Notes: generated by a model not told the origin, from the letters alone. A DNA stretch of 10,118 bases from an uncultured Gammaproteobacteria bacterium (GCA_947258805.1 CAMYJV010000096.1:1292-11409), one strand, 5' to 3'; positions 1 to 8,285 are shown, numbered from the stretch's first letter. Numbers and translations: made by a program.

Positions 1-893
1 GGTGCCTGAAGACCCTGGTGGTGGCCGGCGATAACGGCGGCCTGGTGGCCCTTGCGCTGCGTGGCGACCACGAGCTGAACCCCATCAAGGCGGCGGCGTT
101 ACCCGGAGTGGCATCGCCGTTGCGCCTGGCCGACGCGGCCGAGGTAGAGGCGGCAGTGAACTGCCCCCCCGGCTTCATCGGGCCCGTGGGACTGTCGATC
201 CCGCTAATTGCCGACCATAGCGCCGCGGTCCTGGCAGATTTCGTCTGCGGCGCTAACGAAGAAGATTTTCACCTGGCAGGCGCCAACTGGGGACGCGATG
301 CGGCCGAGCCCGACACGGCAGACCTGCGCAATGTGGTGGCCGGAGACCCCAGTCCCGCTGGCGGCGGTCCGGTGAAGATTGCCCGCGGCATTGAGGTAGG
401 CCACATCTTTGAACTGGGTGACAAGTACAGTCGGGCTATGCAGGCCACCGTGCTGGACCAGGATGGCAAAGAAACGTCCATGCTGATGGGTTGCTACGGC
501 ATCGGGGTATCACGCATCGTGGCGGCCGCCATCGAGCAGAATCACGATGACAAAGGCATCATCTGGCCCGAGCCGATGGCACCCTTTCAGGTCATGCTCG
601 TGGTACTGAATCCAAAGAAGTCCGATTCCGTCACAGCGGCAGCCGATGCGCTTTACGAGGATCTGCAGAAGGCCGGCGTCGAAGTGCTGATGGATGATCG
701 CGGTGCCCGGCCCGGCGTGAAGTTTGCCGATGCCGACCTGCTCGGCTTACCGTACCGCCTGACCGTTGGTGAACGAGGGCTGGCGGCCGGCCACGCAGAA
801 TACCGGGAGCGGCGCAGCGGCGCCGAAGAAAATCTTGCGCTTGATGATGTGGTCAATTTCATCCGGACAAGGCTCGAGGCGACTCAGGCCTGA
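1..893 (+). CDS. proS: Prolyl-tRNA synthetase, C-terminal half (5' end outside window)
   Basis: Charges tRNA-Pro with proline in the cytoplasm (class II aminoacyl-tRNA synthetase). The reading frame is open from the left edge (first full codon at position 3) to TGA at 891-893, giving about 296 residues, roughly half of a bacterial-type ProRS of about 570. The visible part starts inside the YbaK-like editing insertion (RGDHELNPIKA, then GFIGPVGLSIP), which marks the E. coli-type rather than the archaeal-type enzyme. It continues into the catalytic core (GIEVGHIFELGDKYS) and class II motif 3 (MGCYGIGVSRIVAA). The end is the HGTP anticodon-binding domain (from about APFQVMLVVLNP, with DDRGARPGVKFADADLLG). 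The Lys in NPIKA probably corresponds to the editing-site lysine known in this family, by inference from alignment in memory. The next gene overlaps its 3' end by about 50 bp. Confidence 0.96.
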   Translation, partial: CLKTLVVAGDNGGLVALALRGDHELNPIKAAALPGVASPLRLADAAEVEAAVNCPPGFIGPVGLSIPLIADHSAAVLADFVCGANEEDFHLAGANWGRDAAEPDTADLRNVVAGDPSPAGGGPVKIARGIEVGHIFELGDKYSRAMQATVLDQDGKETSMLMGCYGIGVSRIVAAAIEQNHDDKGIIWPEPMAPFQVMLVVLNPKKSDSVTAAADALYEDLQKAGVEVLMDDRGARPGVKFADADLLGLPYRLTVGERGLAAGHAEYRERRSGAEENLALDDVVNFIRTRLEATQA

Positions 894-1458
894 CGCGACA
901 TGGCTGCCCGTCGTGGTTGCCATGCTGGCCGCCGTGCTGCCCGGCGCCCGGGCAGACGATGCGCCCGACCCTGAACTCCGCGACCGACTGCGCGAAGCCA
1001 TGCGTGAAAGCACAAGCTTTCCAGATCGCTTCGATGCCCAGGTATGGCTCACGGACATGGCCCTGAGACTCGGCAACCAGGTGCGAGATCCGCGGGAACG
1101 GGTGCATATCCTGAAGCAGGCTCACTGGGAAGCCAACCGCGTGGAATTACCGCCGGAAATGGTTCTCGCGGTCATCGACATCGAAAGTGCTTTCGATCCT
1201 TACGCCGTATCGGTGGCCGGCGCGCAGGGTTTGATGCAGGTCATGCCGTTCTGGCTCGACGAAATCGGGCTGCCTGACGACAGGCTGGTGGATATCGATA
1301 CGAACCTGAGAATGGGCTGCACGATCCTGAAGTACTACCACGACATGGAAAAGGGCGACTGGATTCGCGCCCTCGGCCGTTATAACGGCAGTCTCGGCAG
1401 CCGTCGGTATCCCGAGAAGGTGCTCGAGCGGCTGCGGTCGCGATGGTTTCGGCAATAA
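844..1458 (+). CDS. Exported lytic transglycosylase (SLT domain)
   Basis: Cleaves the MurNAc-GlcNAc bond of peptidoglycan in the periplasm. The product is about 204 residues. The N-terminus has arginines followed by a hydrophobic stretch (WLPVVVAMLAAVLPG) and an ARA-DD cleavage site, so a Sec signal peptide is likely. The SLT domain fills the C-terminal half. IDIESAFDPYAVS carries the presumed catalytic Glu (residue 114 from this start). It is followed by VAGAQGLMQVMPFW and LGRYNGSLGS, matching the conserved GLMQ and YN blocks. Start choice: the frame is open back to a TTG at 766, deep inside proS. ATG at 844 (or 847) gives a normal signal peptide; ATG 922 would remove most of it. No strong ribosome-binding site is visible, so coupling to proS translation through the 50-bp overlap is plausible. 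The stop is TAA at 1456-1458. The family assignment is firm; the specific Mlt class is not. Confidence 0.9.
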   Translation: MMWSISSGQGSRRLRPDATWLPVVVAMLAAVLPGARADDAPDPELRDRLREAMRESTSFPDRFDAQVWLTDMALRLGNQVRDPRERVHILKQAHWEANRVELPPEMVLAVIDIESAFDPYAVSVAGAQGLMQVMPFWLDEIGLPDDRLVDIDTNLRMGCTILKYYHDMEKGDWIRALGRYNGSLGSRRYPEKVLERLRSRWFRQ

Positions 1459-1483
1459 CGCGCGGTCAGGAGAAAATAGACTG

Positions 1484-1510
1484 CGCGGCTGCACAACGCC
1501 GGCGTTTATT
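1484..1510 (+). terminator. Possible intrinsic terminator after the transglycosylase gene
   Basis: CGCGGC (1484-1489) can pair with GCC-G-GCG (1498-1504, one bulged G) around an 8-base loop, followed by TTTATT. It lies 26 bp past the transglycosylase stop. The same bases include a perfect 12-bp palindrome, AACGCCGGCGTT (1495-1506). The short stem and interrupted T tract make this a modest call. Confidence 0.35.
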
Positions 1511-1529
1511 CACTTCCGTCATCTGGCAC

Positions 1530-1551
1530 ATAAACCTGTCGCATCCACAGG
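1530..1551 (-). terminator. Possible weak terminator after acylphosphatase
   Basis: Read on the minus strand, CCTGT, a 7-base loop and ACAGG are followed by TTTAT. It lies about 35 bp beyond the acyP stop. The stem is only 5 bp, so it is weak. Together with the plus-strand candidate it would give each of these two converging units its own stop signal. Confidence 0.3.
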
Positions 1552-1585
1552 GGCCGGATCATGGCAGCGGGGAAGGGGCGAGACT

Positions 1586-1876
1586 TCACCCGGTGCGGAA
1601 GTCGGCGAGGTGCTCGCACTCCGCGGGCTCTGCGGGAGCAGGCTCGACGGCGTGAACGGTGGCCGCGGGTGGACCGATCTGCAGCCAGCGGGACAGCTCG
1701 TCGATGGCCTCGGTGGCGCCGGCGGCAAGGACTTCGACTCGGCCGTCACCCAGGTTTCGGGCCCAGCCCTTCAGGCCAAGACGGGTGGCTTCCCGGGCCG
1801 TGCTGGCCCGGAACCAGACTCCCTGGACCTGCCCGCTGATGAAAAACCTTCGGCAGCCGCACGCGGAATCCGTCAC
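1586..1876 (-). CDS. acyP: Acylphosphatase
   Basis: Small cytoplasmic enzyme that hydrolyses carboxyl-phosphate bonds of acylphosphates. The product is 96 residues, close to the family's usual 90-100. The signature GQVQGVWFRASTAREA (residues 15-30) holds the phosphate-binding loop and the catalytic Arg (R23). KGWARNLGDGRVEV (residues 36-49) holds the catalytic Asn (N41). The start is GTG at 1876-1874, overlapping the upstream lipoprotein gene's stop as GTGA (1873-1876). No Shine-Dalgarno sequence is seen, so translation probably depends on re-initiation after the lipoprotein gene. The physiological substrate in bacteria is generally unclear, and the neighbours do not reveal one. Confidence 0.94.
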   Translation of the reverse strand: MTDSACGCRRFFISGQVQGVWFRASTAREATRLGLKGWARNLGDGRVEVLAAGATEAIDELSRWLQIGPPAATVHAVEPAPAEPAECEHLADFRTG

Positions 1877-2205
1877 TGCGGCTGACCGGCCTCCTGCTCA
1901 CGCGCGTCGCGGCTGCGCAGCAAGGCGTCCAATGCGATTTCTTTCGCAGCCCGCGCATCGCGGCGGGCGAACGACCAGTTCGGCGAGTTTTCGCCGCGGC
2001 TCAGATACTCTTCTGCGCTGGTCAGGTGACTTTCCGCTTGCGCCAGCATGGCGGGCGCTCGTTCGGCCGCGCCGGCCTCGCGCGCGGCGGCAATGGCCTG
2101 ACGCGCATCGCTCATTTCCTGCACGGGTGGCGACGTCGCGCAGCCGGCCACAATAATCGCCAGCAGCGAAACGATCAGGCATTGATGAATTGAGCGTGCG
2201 AACAT
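1873..2205 (-). CDS. DUF4398-type outer-membrane lipoprotein
   Basis: Small lipoprotein of 110 residues from ATG 2205. The signal sequence has a hydrophobic core (LIVSLLAIIVAG) and a lipobox IVAGC with the lipidated Cys at residue 22. Position +2 is Ala, so no inner-membrane retention Asp is present and the outer membrane is the likely destination (inference). The mature part is Ala-rich and helical, with the spacing of the DUF4398 family: SDARQAIAAAREAGA, then APAMLAQAESHLTSAEEYL, then ARRDARAAKEIALDAL. The frame extends to a TTG at 2223 that would add MFCLPP; ATG 2205 gives a cleaner lipoprotein n-region. Such proteins often sit beside OmpA-like genes. Here the only partner is acyP, which overlaps its stop codon by 4 bp. 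Function unknown. Confidence 0.82.
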   Translation of the reverse strand: MFARSIHQCLIVSLLAIIVAGCATSPPVQEMSDARQAIAAAREAGAAERAPAMLAQAESHLTSAEEYLSRGENSPNWSFARRDARAAKEIALDALLRSRDAREQEAGQPQ

Positions 2206-2235
2206 GGGCGGAAGACAGAACAAGCGGCGGCTGGC

Positions 2236-2265
2236 AAACTAGCAACGCGCGCCCTCGAGCGTCAA
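2236..2265 (-). promoter_or_regulatory. Candidate promoter for the lipoprotein-acyP unit
   Basis: On the minus strand, TTGACG (2265-2260) is followed after 18 bp by TAGTTT (2241-2236). The -35 is close to consensus and the -10 is poor. Transcription would begin near 2229, leaving a leader of about 24 nt before ATG 2205. Confidence 0.35.
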
Positions 2266-2275
2266 GAATGACACG

Positions 2276-2323
2276 GTCTGCAGCCCGGTCCGCCCGCCCC
2301 TGGCAACGGGCTGCGGCGCAGAC
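2276..2323. other. Large imperfect inverted repeat in the divergent gap before wrbA
   Basis: GTCTGCAGCCCG (2276-2287) can pair with CGGGCTG (2307-2313) plus CAGAC (2319-2323). This gives 12 pairs with a 19-base loop and a 5-base bulge (CGGCG). It lies in the 244-bp gap between the lipoprotein gene and wrbA, upstream of the minus-strand -35 candidate and about 145 bp before the wrbA start. No T tract follows on either strand, so it does not look like a terminator. It could be an operator-like dyad or part of a structured RNA. A second, smaller hairpin, CCGCC-T-GCGC / GCGC-GGCGG, sits at 2418-2442 near the wrbA start. No convincing wrbA promoter was found in this gap. Confidence 0.4.
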
Positions 2324-2410
2324 ACCACAACAAAAGCCCAATGCCCTAAGGATCTTGCCATGCACGCGACACTTAGCCGCGTTTCAACCGCCGAACCTGC
2401 TTAGGGTTAA

Positions 2411-3389
<979 letters not shown>

Positions 3390-3393
<4 letters not shown>

Positions 3394-4103
3394 CGCCCGC
3401 GCTGGGCCGCATCGAGGACCCGACGCACGAAGGGCACAGTGAGGCGCTTCTGCGCCGCGAGGGATTCTGTATCCAGCCGATCGAGCAGGCGGAACAGCGC
3501 AGCCGTGCTACGGTCCGCCCGCGTGAGCAAAAACTGGGTGACATCGTCGGGTAACTCCAGGCCGCGCCACGCCGCGCGATGTTGCAAGGCGGCCTGCTTC
3601 TGCTCGTCGGTGAGGCGCTGCACACGAAAAGTCGCACCGGAAGTCAGGCGCGATGCCAGGTCCGGCAGCTGGAAGGCTGCGTGCAACGGCGCGCACCGGG
3701 CCGACAACACCAGCCGCGAGCCGGACTGGCGCAGCCCCTCGAAGAGCCCGAACAACGCCCGCTCCCAGTCTGCAGAACCGGCAACCTGGTCAATGTCGTC
3801 GATGCAGACGACGTCGACTTCGCCGAGACCTTCCAGTACCCCGGCGCCCACGGAAACATCGGCGGCCGGCACAAACGCGGTGCGATAACCCGCTGCATCA
3901 GCAGCACTGCTCGTGGCCTGCAGCAGATGCGTGCGCCCGCTCTCGGGCGGGCCCCAAACCCACAGGACCGCTCGCTGGGCAACCGCGGCGATTTCCCGCA
4001 AGGCGTGCAGTAATGCGCCATTGTCACCGGGATAGAAATTATCGAAAGCCGCCTGGTCTGCCGGACCCACGTGCAGAGGCAGCTGCTGCATGCCCTCACC
4101 CAT
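3390..4103 (-). CDS. hda: DnaA regulatory inactivator Hda
   Basis: AAA+ protein that, with the DNA-loaded beta clamp, stimulates hydrolysis of ATP bound to DnaA and so prevents re-initiation of replication. The product is 237 residues, near the usual 230-240. The N-terminal QQLPLHV (residues 6-12) matches the clamp-binding QL-x-L motif. FDNFYPGDNGALL follows as in other Hda proteins. Walker A is GPPESGRTHLL (51-61), with Arg in place of Lys, which is normal for Hda. Walker B is VVCIDDID (98-105). Sensor 1 is LVLSA (131-135). LPDLASRL (146-153) carries the presumed arginine finger. The C-terminus (KRLTVPFVRRVLDAA) closely resembles E. coli Hda. Start: ATG 4103 (12 bp after the upstream stop) or ATG 4091, which has GGTGA 4 bases before it and begins MQQLPL; both retain the clamp motif. 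Last gene of a three-gene unit. Confidence 0.94.
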
Positions 4104-4115
4104 CTCGGCAACCCG

Positions 4116-4664
4116 TCAGGCGGCCCGGGCGCGTTGGCCCCAGGTCAGCACGTAATCCAGGCCGCTGACCACGCTGGTGACGAGCACCGCGGCGCCGGTG
4201 AGTAGCGGCACGATATCCGGGGGCCAGCCAAACGCCTGCGCCGCCAGCACGCTACCCCCATATAATAGTTGAAGAAAGCTGTTTAACTTACTGACTTTAC
4301 TGGGTTCTGGCTGAACCTTTCTGATCAGAAAATTGAACGCAACGGCCCCGCTCACGATCACGAGGTCGCGCCCCAGCACTACGGCAGTCAACCAGATGGG
4401 TGTCAACCCGAGCCAGGTCAGGGTCAGGAAAAGCGACACGAGCAGCAGCTTGTCGGCCGCCGGGTCGAGGAGCCCGCCGAGCCGCGTCTGCCAGCCGAAG
4501 GTCTTCGCCAGCCAGCCATCCAGGGCGTCCGACGCACCGGCCACGAGCACCAGGCCAAGGGCAGACCGGTAATCACCCGCCAACAACAACATCACGATGG
4601 GCAGGATCAGCACGATCCGCACAATGCAGATGGCATTCGGCAGATAGCGCAAACTGAAGGTCAT
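4116..4664 (-). CDS. CDP-alcohol phosphatidyltransferase (PgsA-like)
   Basis: Integral inner-membrane enzyme that transfers a phosphatidyl group from CDP-diacylglycerol to an alcohol, probably glycerol 3-phosphate as in PgsA. The product is 182 residues, a normal length. The family signature D-x2-D-G-x2-A-R-x8-G-x3-D-x3-D is present with exact spacing: D46, D49, G50, A53, G63, D67, D71. The position normally occupied by Arg is Lys (K54, in DGWLAK). The N-terminal LRYLPNAICIVRIVLILPIVMLL is the typical first helix. Several more hydrophobic segments follow, and the C-terminus is arginine-rich. The start ATG overlaps the DUF2066 stop as ATGA (4661-4664). The substrate is inferred. A second, true pgsA may exist elsewhere, because paralogues next to hda occur in gammaproteobacteria. 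Confidence 0.93.
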   Translation of the reverse strand: MTFSLRYLPNAICIVRIVLILPIVMLLLAGDYRSALGLVLVAGASDALDGWLAKTFGWQTRLGGLLDPAADKLLLVSLFLTLTWLGLTPIWLTAVVLGRDLVIVSGAVAFNFLIRKVQPEPSKVSKLNSFLQLLYGGSVLAAQAFGWPPDIVPLLTGAAVLVTSVVSGLDYVLTWGQRARAA

Positions 4665-5737
4665 GGACCGGCAATCAAGGCGAACTGCAGGTCCGTGTCG
4701 GCCGACGGTTCGTCAACCGGCACCAGCAACCGGCGCAGGGCCACAACGCCCAGCAGTTGATCCGGGTCGCCGCGCAGGCTGAGCCGGAACACCGCGCGAT
4801 CGGCTTCGACTGCCTCGACATCGCAGCGCTCCACCGAACTGAGGCCCCGCAGGTAGCTGTAGACGCGGCCATAGGCGTCCAGATTGGCGACATTGCGCAC
4901 CTCGACCCGCAGCTCCCGCAGGCTGTCTGCGGCACTGGCCAGCCGCTCGGCAAACCGGTCGGCCACGCGTTCTGGCCCGTCTGCCAGCGTCCCTTGCCAA
5001 TCCCAGCGCTCGCCGGCCATCAGCAGAGTCCAGCGCACGCGGCGCGCCGCGAGGTCAAGGGTTTGCGTGCGCCCGATCAGCACGGCGTCGGCGCGATAAC
5101 GGGCCGAAGCATCCAGCACCGGCGCGCTGAAATCGCCCCACAGCTCGGCAAAGGTGACAGCCTGGAGGTCTTCGGTGTCGACCAGGGGCAGCAGCATTGG
5201 CAAGCCGCGCTCTTCCGCCGCGGTCAGCAACGATTCGCGGGCGGCCGTCAGTGCTCGTTCGCGCGTTGGGGGCACACTCACGCCGCCCGCTTGCCCCTGG
5301 GCCGCTGCCGCCAGGATGTCGCGCTCCCCGCGGCCGGAATCCACGGCAAGCCAAAGCAGGGTCGCAGGACGCTCTTCACTCCAGACAGGCAGCCCGGCAG
5401 CGTCCAGCCGGCTCCGGACCGCGGCGGGGTCGAAGCCCACCCGCCAGCTGCCAGGCTCCGTCGCGCGATACTGCAGCACCAGCACCGCGGGATCGCCGAG
5501 GGCCGCGAGGGTCTCAGGCGATGACGCCGCCCGGCTCCCCGTTACCCGCACCGCCACGGCTGCCAGCGCGGCGCGAAACACCTCGGGCAGCTGGTCGCCG
5601 GGCGCCCGCACCTCGGCGCTGTAGAGATCCTGAACGGTGGCGGCCCGGGCCGGCGCACCAGTCGCGACGACAAGCACGCAGAGGCTCAGTGCGGCCAGCG
5701 GCGCGACCGCGGCCATCCTTGTCTTCGTCCGTTGCAT
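4661..5737 (-). CDS. DUF2066 exported protein
   Basis: About 358 residues from ATG 5737. The N-terminus [20 protein letters not shown]... has basic residues, a hydrophobic core and an ARA-A cleavage site near residue 32, so a Sec signal peptide is likely and the protein is probably periplasmic. The mature start VQDLYSAEV, followed by [15 protein letters not shown], matches the opening of DUF2066 proteins. These are regularly found between hda and purM, divergent from purM. No enzymatic motif is visible and the function is unknown. Other starts: ATG 5749, GTG 5743, or ATG 5716. The last gives a signal peptide without positive charges and is less attractive by that criterion. The frame stays open antisense through all of purM (back to 6766), which is a composition effect, not coding. 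Stop overlaps the next gene as ATGA. Confidence 0.87.
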   Translation of the reverse strand: MQRTKTRMAAVAPLAALSLCVLVVATGAPARAATVQDLYSAEVRAPGDQLPEVFRAALAAVAVRVTGSRAASSPETLAALGDPAVLVLQYRATEPGSWRVGFDPAAVRSRLDAAGLPVWSEERPATLLWLAVDSGRGERDILAAAAQGQAGGVSVPPTRERALTAARESLLTAAEERGLPMLLPLVDTEDLQAVTFAELWGDFSAPVLDASARYRADAVLIGRTQTLDLAARRVRWTLLMAGERWDWQGTLADGPERVADRFAERLASAADSLRELRVEVRNVANLDAYGRVYSYLRGLSSVERCDVEAVEADRAVFRLSLRGDPDQLLGVVALRRLLVPVDEPSADTDLQFALIAGP

Positions 5738-5743
5738 TTGCAC

Positions 5744-5750
5744 TATCATA
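5744..5750. promoter_or_regulatory. Near-symmetric -10 element shared by DUF2066 and purM
   Basis: TATCATA reads as TATCAT on the plus strand (5744-5749) and TATGAT on the minus strand (5750-5745); both match the TATAAT consensus at 5 of 6 positions. Predicted start sites are near 5756 for purM (leader about 18 nt) and near 5738 for DUF2066, about 18 bp apart. No good -35 is seen at 16-18 bp on either side. The gap between the two genes is only about 36 bp, so any promoters must overlap or lie inside the opposite gene. Confidence 0.45.
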
Positions 5751-5773
5751 CCGGCGGCCTGCCCACCTTTGGG

Positions 5774-6814
5774 ATGAAGATGCCCACCAAAACGCCCCTG
5801 ACTTACCGGGACGCCGGAGTCGATATCGACGCCGGCAATGAACTGGTAGACCGCATCAAACCGCTGGTTGCCGCCACTCACCGTCGGGGAGTGCTTGGCG
5901 GCATCGGCGGCTTCGGTGGACTGTTCGAGCTCGACGCCGCTGCCTACCAGAACCCCGTTCTTGTGGCGGGTGCCGACGGTGTAGGCACCAAACTGCGCCT
6001 GGCCATCGACCTCGGGCGCCTGGATACGGTGGGCATCGACCTGGTGGCCATGTGCGTGAACGACGTGCTGGTGCAGGGCGCCGAGCCGCTGTTTTTCCTC
6101 GACTACTTCGCGACGGGCCAGCTGGACGTGGAGACTGGTGCCGCCGTGGTGGCAGGCGTGGCCGACGGTTGCCGCCAGGCCGGCTGTGCGCTGCTGGGCG
6201 GGGAGACGGCGGAGATGCCCGGCATGTACGCACCGGGCGATCTCGACCTCGCCGGTTTCTGCGTCGGTGTCGTGGACCGGGCACAGCTGCTCGACGGCGG
6301 CGCGATTCAGCCCGGGGACGTGGTCCTGGGCCTGGCGTCCACCGGCCCGCACTCCAACGGCTACTCGCTGATACGCCGCATTCTCGAACGGGCCCCGGAC
6401 GGGGCGGCCACACCGGTCGACGGCCTGCCGATCGGCGACCTCCTGCTCACCCCGACCCGTATCTACGTGCGCGCGGTGCTGGCGGCGCTGCAGGCCCATA
6501 CCGTCACGGGCATCGCCCATGTCACCGGCGGTGGCCTGGCCGAGAACCTGGCTCGCGTCCTGCCTGGGCACGTGGACGCGCGGGTCGATGGCAATGCGTG
6601 GCCAAGGCCAGCGGTTTTCGACTGGCTGCAGCAGACCGGCCAGGTACCCGAAGCGGAGATGCGCCGAACCTTTAACTGCGGTATCGGCCTGGTCATGACC
6701 GCACCGGCCGAGCAGGCCCGCGATCTCAGCGACACGCTGACGGCCCGCGGCGAGACGGTGTATCAAGTCGGTGAAATCGTCGCCGGGTCGGGCCAGGTGC
6801 AGATGCAGCCGTGA
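5774..6814 (+). CDS. purM: Phosphoribosylformylglycinamidine cyclo-ligase (AIR synthetase)
   Basis: Converts FGAM plus ATP to aminoimidazole ribotide, the fifth step of de novo purine synthesis; a cytoplasmic dimer. The product is 346 residues from ATG 5774 (E. coli 345). Visible signatures: [17 protein letters not shown] (9-25), [11 protein letters not shown] (41-51), [12 protein letters not shown] (66-77), [20 protein letters not shown] (91-110) and [11 protein letters not shown] (142-152). Further signatures are GPHSNGYSL and the [16 protein letters not shown] region. The length and N-terminus fit ATG 5774 or ATG 5780. The frame also extends to TTG 5732, which would collide with the divergent gene and add an atypical MHLHYHTGG. 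No strong ribosome-binding site is seen. The stop overlaps the purN start as GTGA. Confidence 0.98.
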   Translation: MKMPTKTPLTYRDAGVDIDAGNELVDRIKPLVAATHRRGVLGGIGGFGGLFELDAAAYQNPVLVAGADGVGTKLRLAIDLGRLDTVGIDLVAMCVNDVLVQGAEPLFFLDYFATGQLDVETGAAVVAGVADGCRQAGCALLGGETAEMPGMYAPGDLDLAGFCVGVVDRAQLLDGGAIQPGDVVLGLASTGPHSNGYSLIRRILERAPDGAATPVDGLPIGDLLLTPTRIYVRAVLAALQAHTVTGIAHVTGGGLAENLARVLPGHVDARVDGNAWPRPAVFDWLQQTGQVPEAEMRRTFNCGIGLVMTAPAEQARDLSDTLTARGETVYQVGEIVAGSGQVQMQP

Positions 6815-7476
6815 GTGAGGGTCTTGGCGCCGGGCCTGCCACCGCCGTCCTGGTATCCGGCAGCGGCAGTAACCTGCAGGCCATTATCGACCAGGTGCGG
6901 AACGGTCAGCTGCGCATTCGGCTGGCAGCGGTACTCAGCGACGTCCCCGACGCCCACGGCCTGGCGCGGGCGCGGGACGCCGGGATTCCTGCAATTGCCG
7001 TGAACTATCGGGGCTTTGCCGATCGGCCCGCGGCAGAGCAGGCACTGGCCGACGAACTGGCACGCGTCGGTCCCGAAATTGTGGTCCTGGCGGGGTTCAT
7101 GAGGATCCTGCCGGACCCCCTCGCCGAGAGCTACCAGGGCCGAATGCTCAACGTGCACCCGTCGCTGCTGCCGAAGTTCCGGGGCCTCCATACCTATGAG
7201 CGCGTGCTCGACGCGGGCGATTCGTGGCACGGCGCGACGGTGCATTTCGTCGTGCCGGAACTCGACGCGGGCCCGGGCATCATTCAGTACCGCATAGCGG
7301 TGCGCGCCGTTGACAATGCCGCCAGCCTGCGCGCGCGGGTCCAGCACGGCGAACACCTGGTCTACCCTCAAGCCATCGGCTGGCTGGCCAGCGGCCGGCT
7401 GTCACTGCATGACGACGCTGCGTGGCTTGACGGCAAGCGCCTGGACGCGCCGGTCCAGATCGACGAGGCGCTCTGA
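6811..7476 (+). CDS. purN: Phosphoribosylglycinamide formyltransferase (GAR transformylase)
   Basis: Transfers a formyl group from 10-formyltetrahydrofolate to GAR, the third step of purine synthesis. The product is 221 residues, slightly longer than E. coli PurN (212). The phosphate loop is [12 protein letters not shown] (14-25). The catalytic triad equivalents are N114 and H116 in [13 protein letters not shown], and D152 in [19 protein letters not shown] (92-100) is the folate-side segment. The start GTG 6811 overlaps the purM TGA (GTGA, 6811-6814), so the genes form a coupled operon. An N-terminal MSEGLGAGP lies before the first beta strand; no better internal start is apparent. It converges on dcd with only 19 bp between the stops and no clear terminator. 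Confidence 0.97.
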   Translation: MSEGLGAGPATAVLVSGSGSNLQAIIDQVRNGQLRIRLAAVLSDVPDAHGLARARDAGIPAIAVNYRGFADRPAAEQALADELARVGPEIVVLAGFMRILPDPLAESYQGRMLNVHPSLLPKFRGLHTYERVLDAGDSWHGATVHFVVPELDAGPGIIQYRIAVRAVDNAASLRARVQHGEHLVYPQAIGWLASGRLSLHDDAAWLDGKRLDAPVQIDEAL

Positions 7477-7495
7477 AAGCAGGGCGCGGGGAACG

Positions 7496-8062
7496 TCAGG
7501 CGCGGGGCAGCGTAACCCCCCGCTGGCCCTGGTATTTTCCGCCACGATCCTTGTAGGAGGTTTCGCAGACTTCGTCGGACTCGAAGAACAGCATCTGCGC
7601 CACACCCTCGTTGGCATAGATCCTGGCCGGCAGCGGCGTCGTATTGGAGAACTCCAGCGTCACGTGGCCCTCCCACTCTGGCTCCAGCGGCGTGACGTTC
7701 ACGATGATGCCGCAACGGGCATAGGTGGATTTTCCCAGGCAGATCGTCAGTACGGTCCGCGGAATCCGGAAATACTCCACCGTCCGGGCCAGGGCGAAAG
7801 AATTCGGCGGAATGACGCAGACGTCTGCCTGCTTGTCGACGAAGCTGGTTTCATCGAAGGCCTTGGGGTCTACAACGGCCGAATTGATGTTCGTGAAGAC
7901 CTTGAAGTCCGCAGCGCAGCGCACGTCGTAGCCGTAGCTCGATGTCCCGAAGGACACCAGCCGGCCATTCTTGCCCTCCCGGATCTGGCCGGACTCGAAG
8001 GGTTCGATCATGCCGTGCTCTTTGGCCATGCGGCGAATCCAGCGATCAGACTTGATGCTCAT
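7496..8062 (-). CDS. dcd: dCTP deaminase
   Basis: Deaminates dCTP to dUTP, the main dUMP precursor source for dTMP synthesis in many Gammaproteobacteria; a cytoplasmic trimer of the dUTPase-like fold. The product is 188 residues, the standard length for the Pseudomonas-type protein. Motifs: [13 protein letters not shown] at the start, SSYGYDVRC (41-49), [14 protein letters not shown] (84-97) and [19 protein letters not shown] (110-128). [11 protein letters not shown] (130-140) carries the catalytic Glu (E137, equivalent to E138 of E. coli). The C-terminus [11 protein letters not shown] is the dCTP-binding tail. The start ATG 8062 is decided by a good ribosome-binding site, GGAGA (8071-8067), 4 bases upstream. 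The frame extends to 8185, but the upstream residues do not match the family. Confidence 0.98.
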   Translation of the reverse strand: MSIKSDRWIRRMAKEHGMIEPFESGQIREGKNGRLVSFGTSSYGYDVRCAADFKVFTNINSAVVDPKAFDETSFVDKQADVCVIPPNSFALARTVEYFRIPRTVLTICLGKSTYARCGIIVNVTPLEPEWEGHVTLEFSNTTPLPARIYANEGVAQMLFFESDEVCETSYKDRGGKYQGQRGVTLPRA

Positions 8063-8169
8063 GCTGTCTCCAAAAAAATGGCCCGCCCAGGTGCCGTCAG
8101 CCCGCCAGCGGCCGCCGGTGCCATGATCCGTGACGGGTTTAACAGTATCCGGAGGCCCAGAAGCGCGAC

Positions 8170-8178
8170 ATTCTAACA
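8170..8178 (-). promoter_or_regulatory. Candidate extended -10 promoter for dcd
   Basis: On the minus strand, TG-T-TAGAAT (8178-8170) is an extended -10 whose hexamer matches TATAAT at 5 of 6. No good -35 is visible, as is common for extended -10 promoters. The start site would be near 8163, giving a leader of about 100 nt. Confidence 0.4.
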
Positions 8179-8276
8179 GCAGCAAGAGGGTGTTCCTCGA
8201 TGCCGGACGCGGCCGGCAGATAGGGCGGACAGGTCACGCCCCGGCTCGGCAGCGGCCCGGGCGGGCGGCAACCGTG

Positions 8277-8285
8277 TGGCATAAT
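8277..8285 (+). promoter_or_regulatory. Candidate extended -10 promoter for the HEAT-kinase gene
   Basis: TG-G-CATAAT (8277-8285) has the extended TG and a hexamer with 5 of 6 matches. Transcription would start near 8292, inside or just before the GC hairpin at 8288-8301, leaving a leader of about 80 nt before ATG 8372. Confidence 0.4.

Noticed and set aside
1495..1506. Perfect 12-bp palindrome AACGCCGGCGTT as an operator
   Set aside because: It lies between convergent genes, away from any promoter, and is better explained as part of a terminator stem.
1659..2156. 165-codon plus-strand frame opposite acyP and the lipoprotein
   Set aside because: Arg/Pro-rich low-complexity translation typical of a GC-rich shadow frame; both opposite genes are well supported.
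4661..6766. 701-codon minus-strand open frame covering DUF2066 and the antisense of purM
   Set aside because: Only the part from about 5737 down matches DUF2066 and has a signal peptide. The rest lies opposite purM, resembles no family and reflects high GC.
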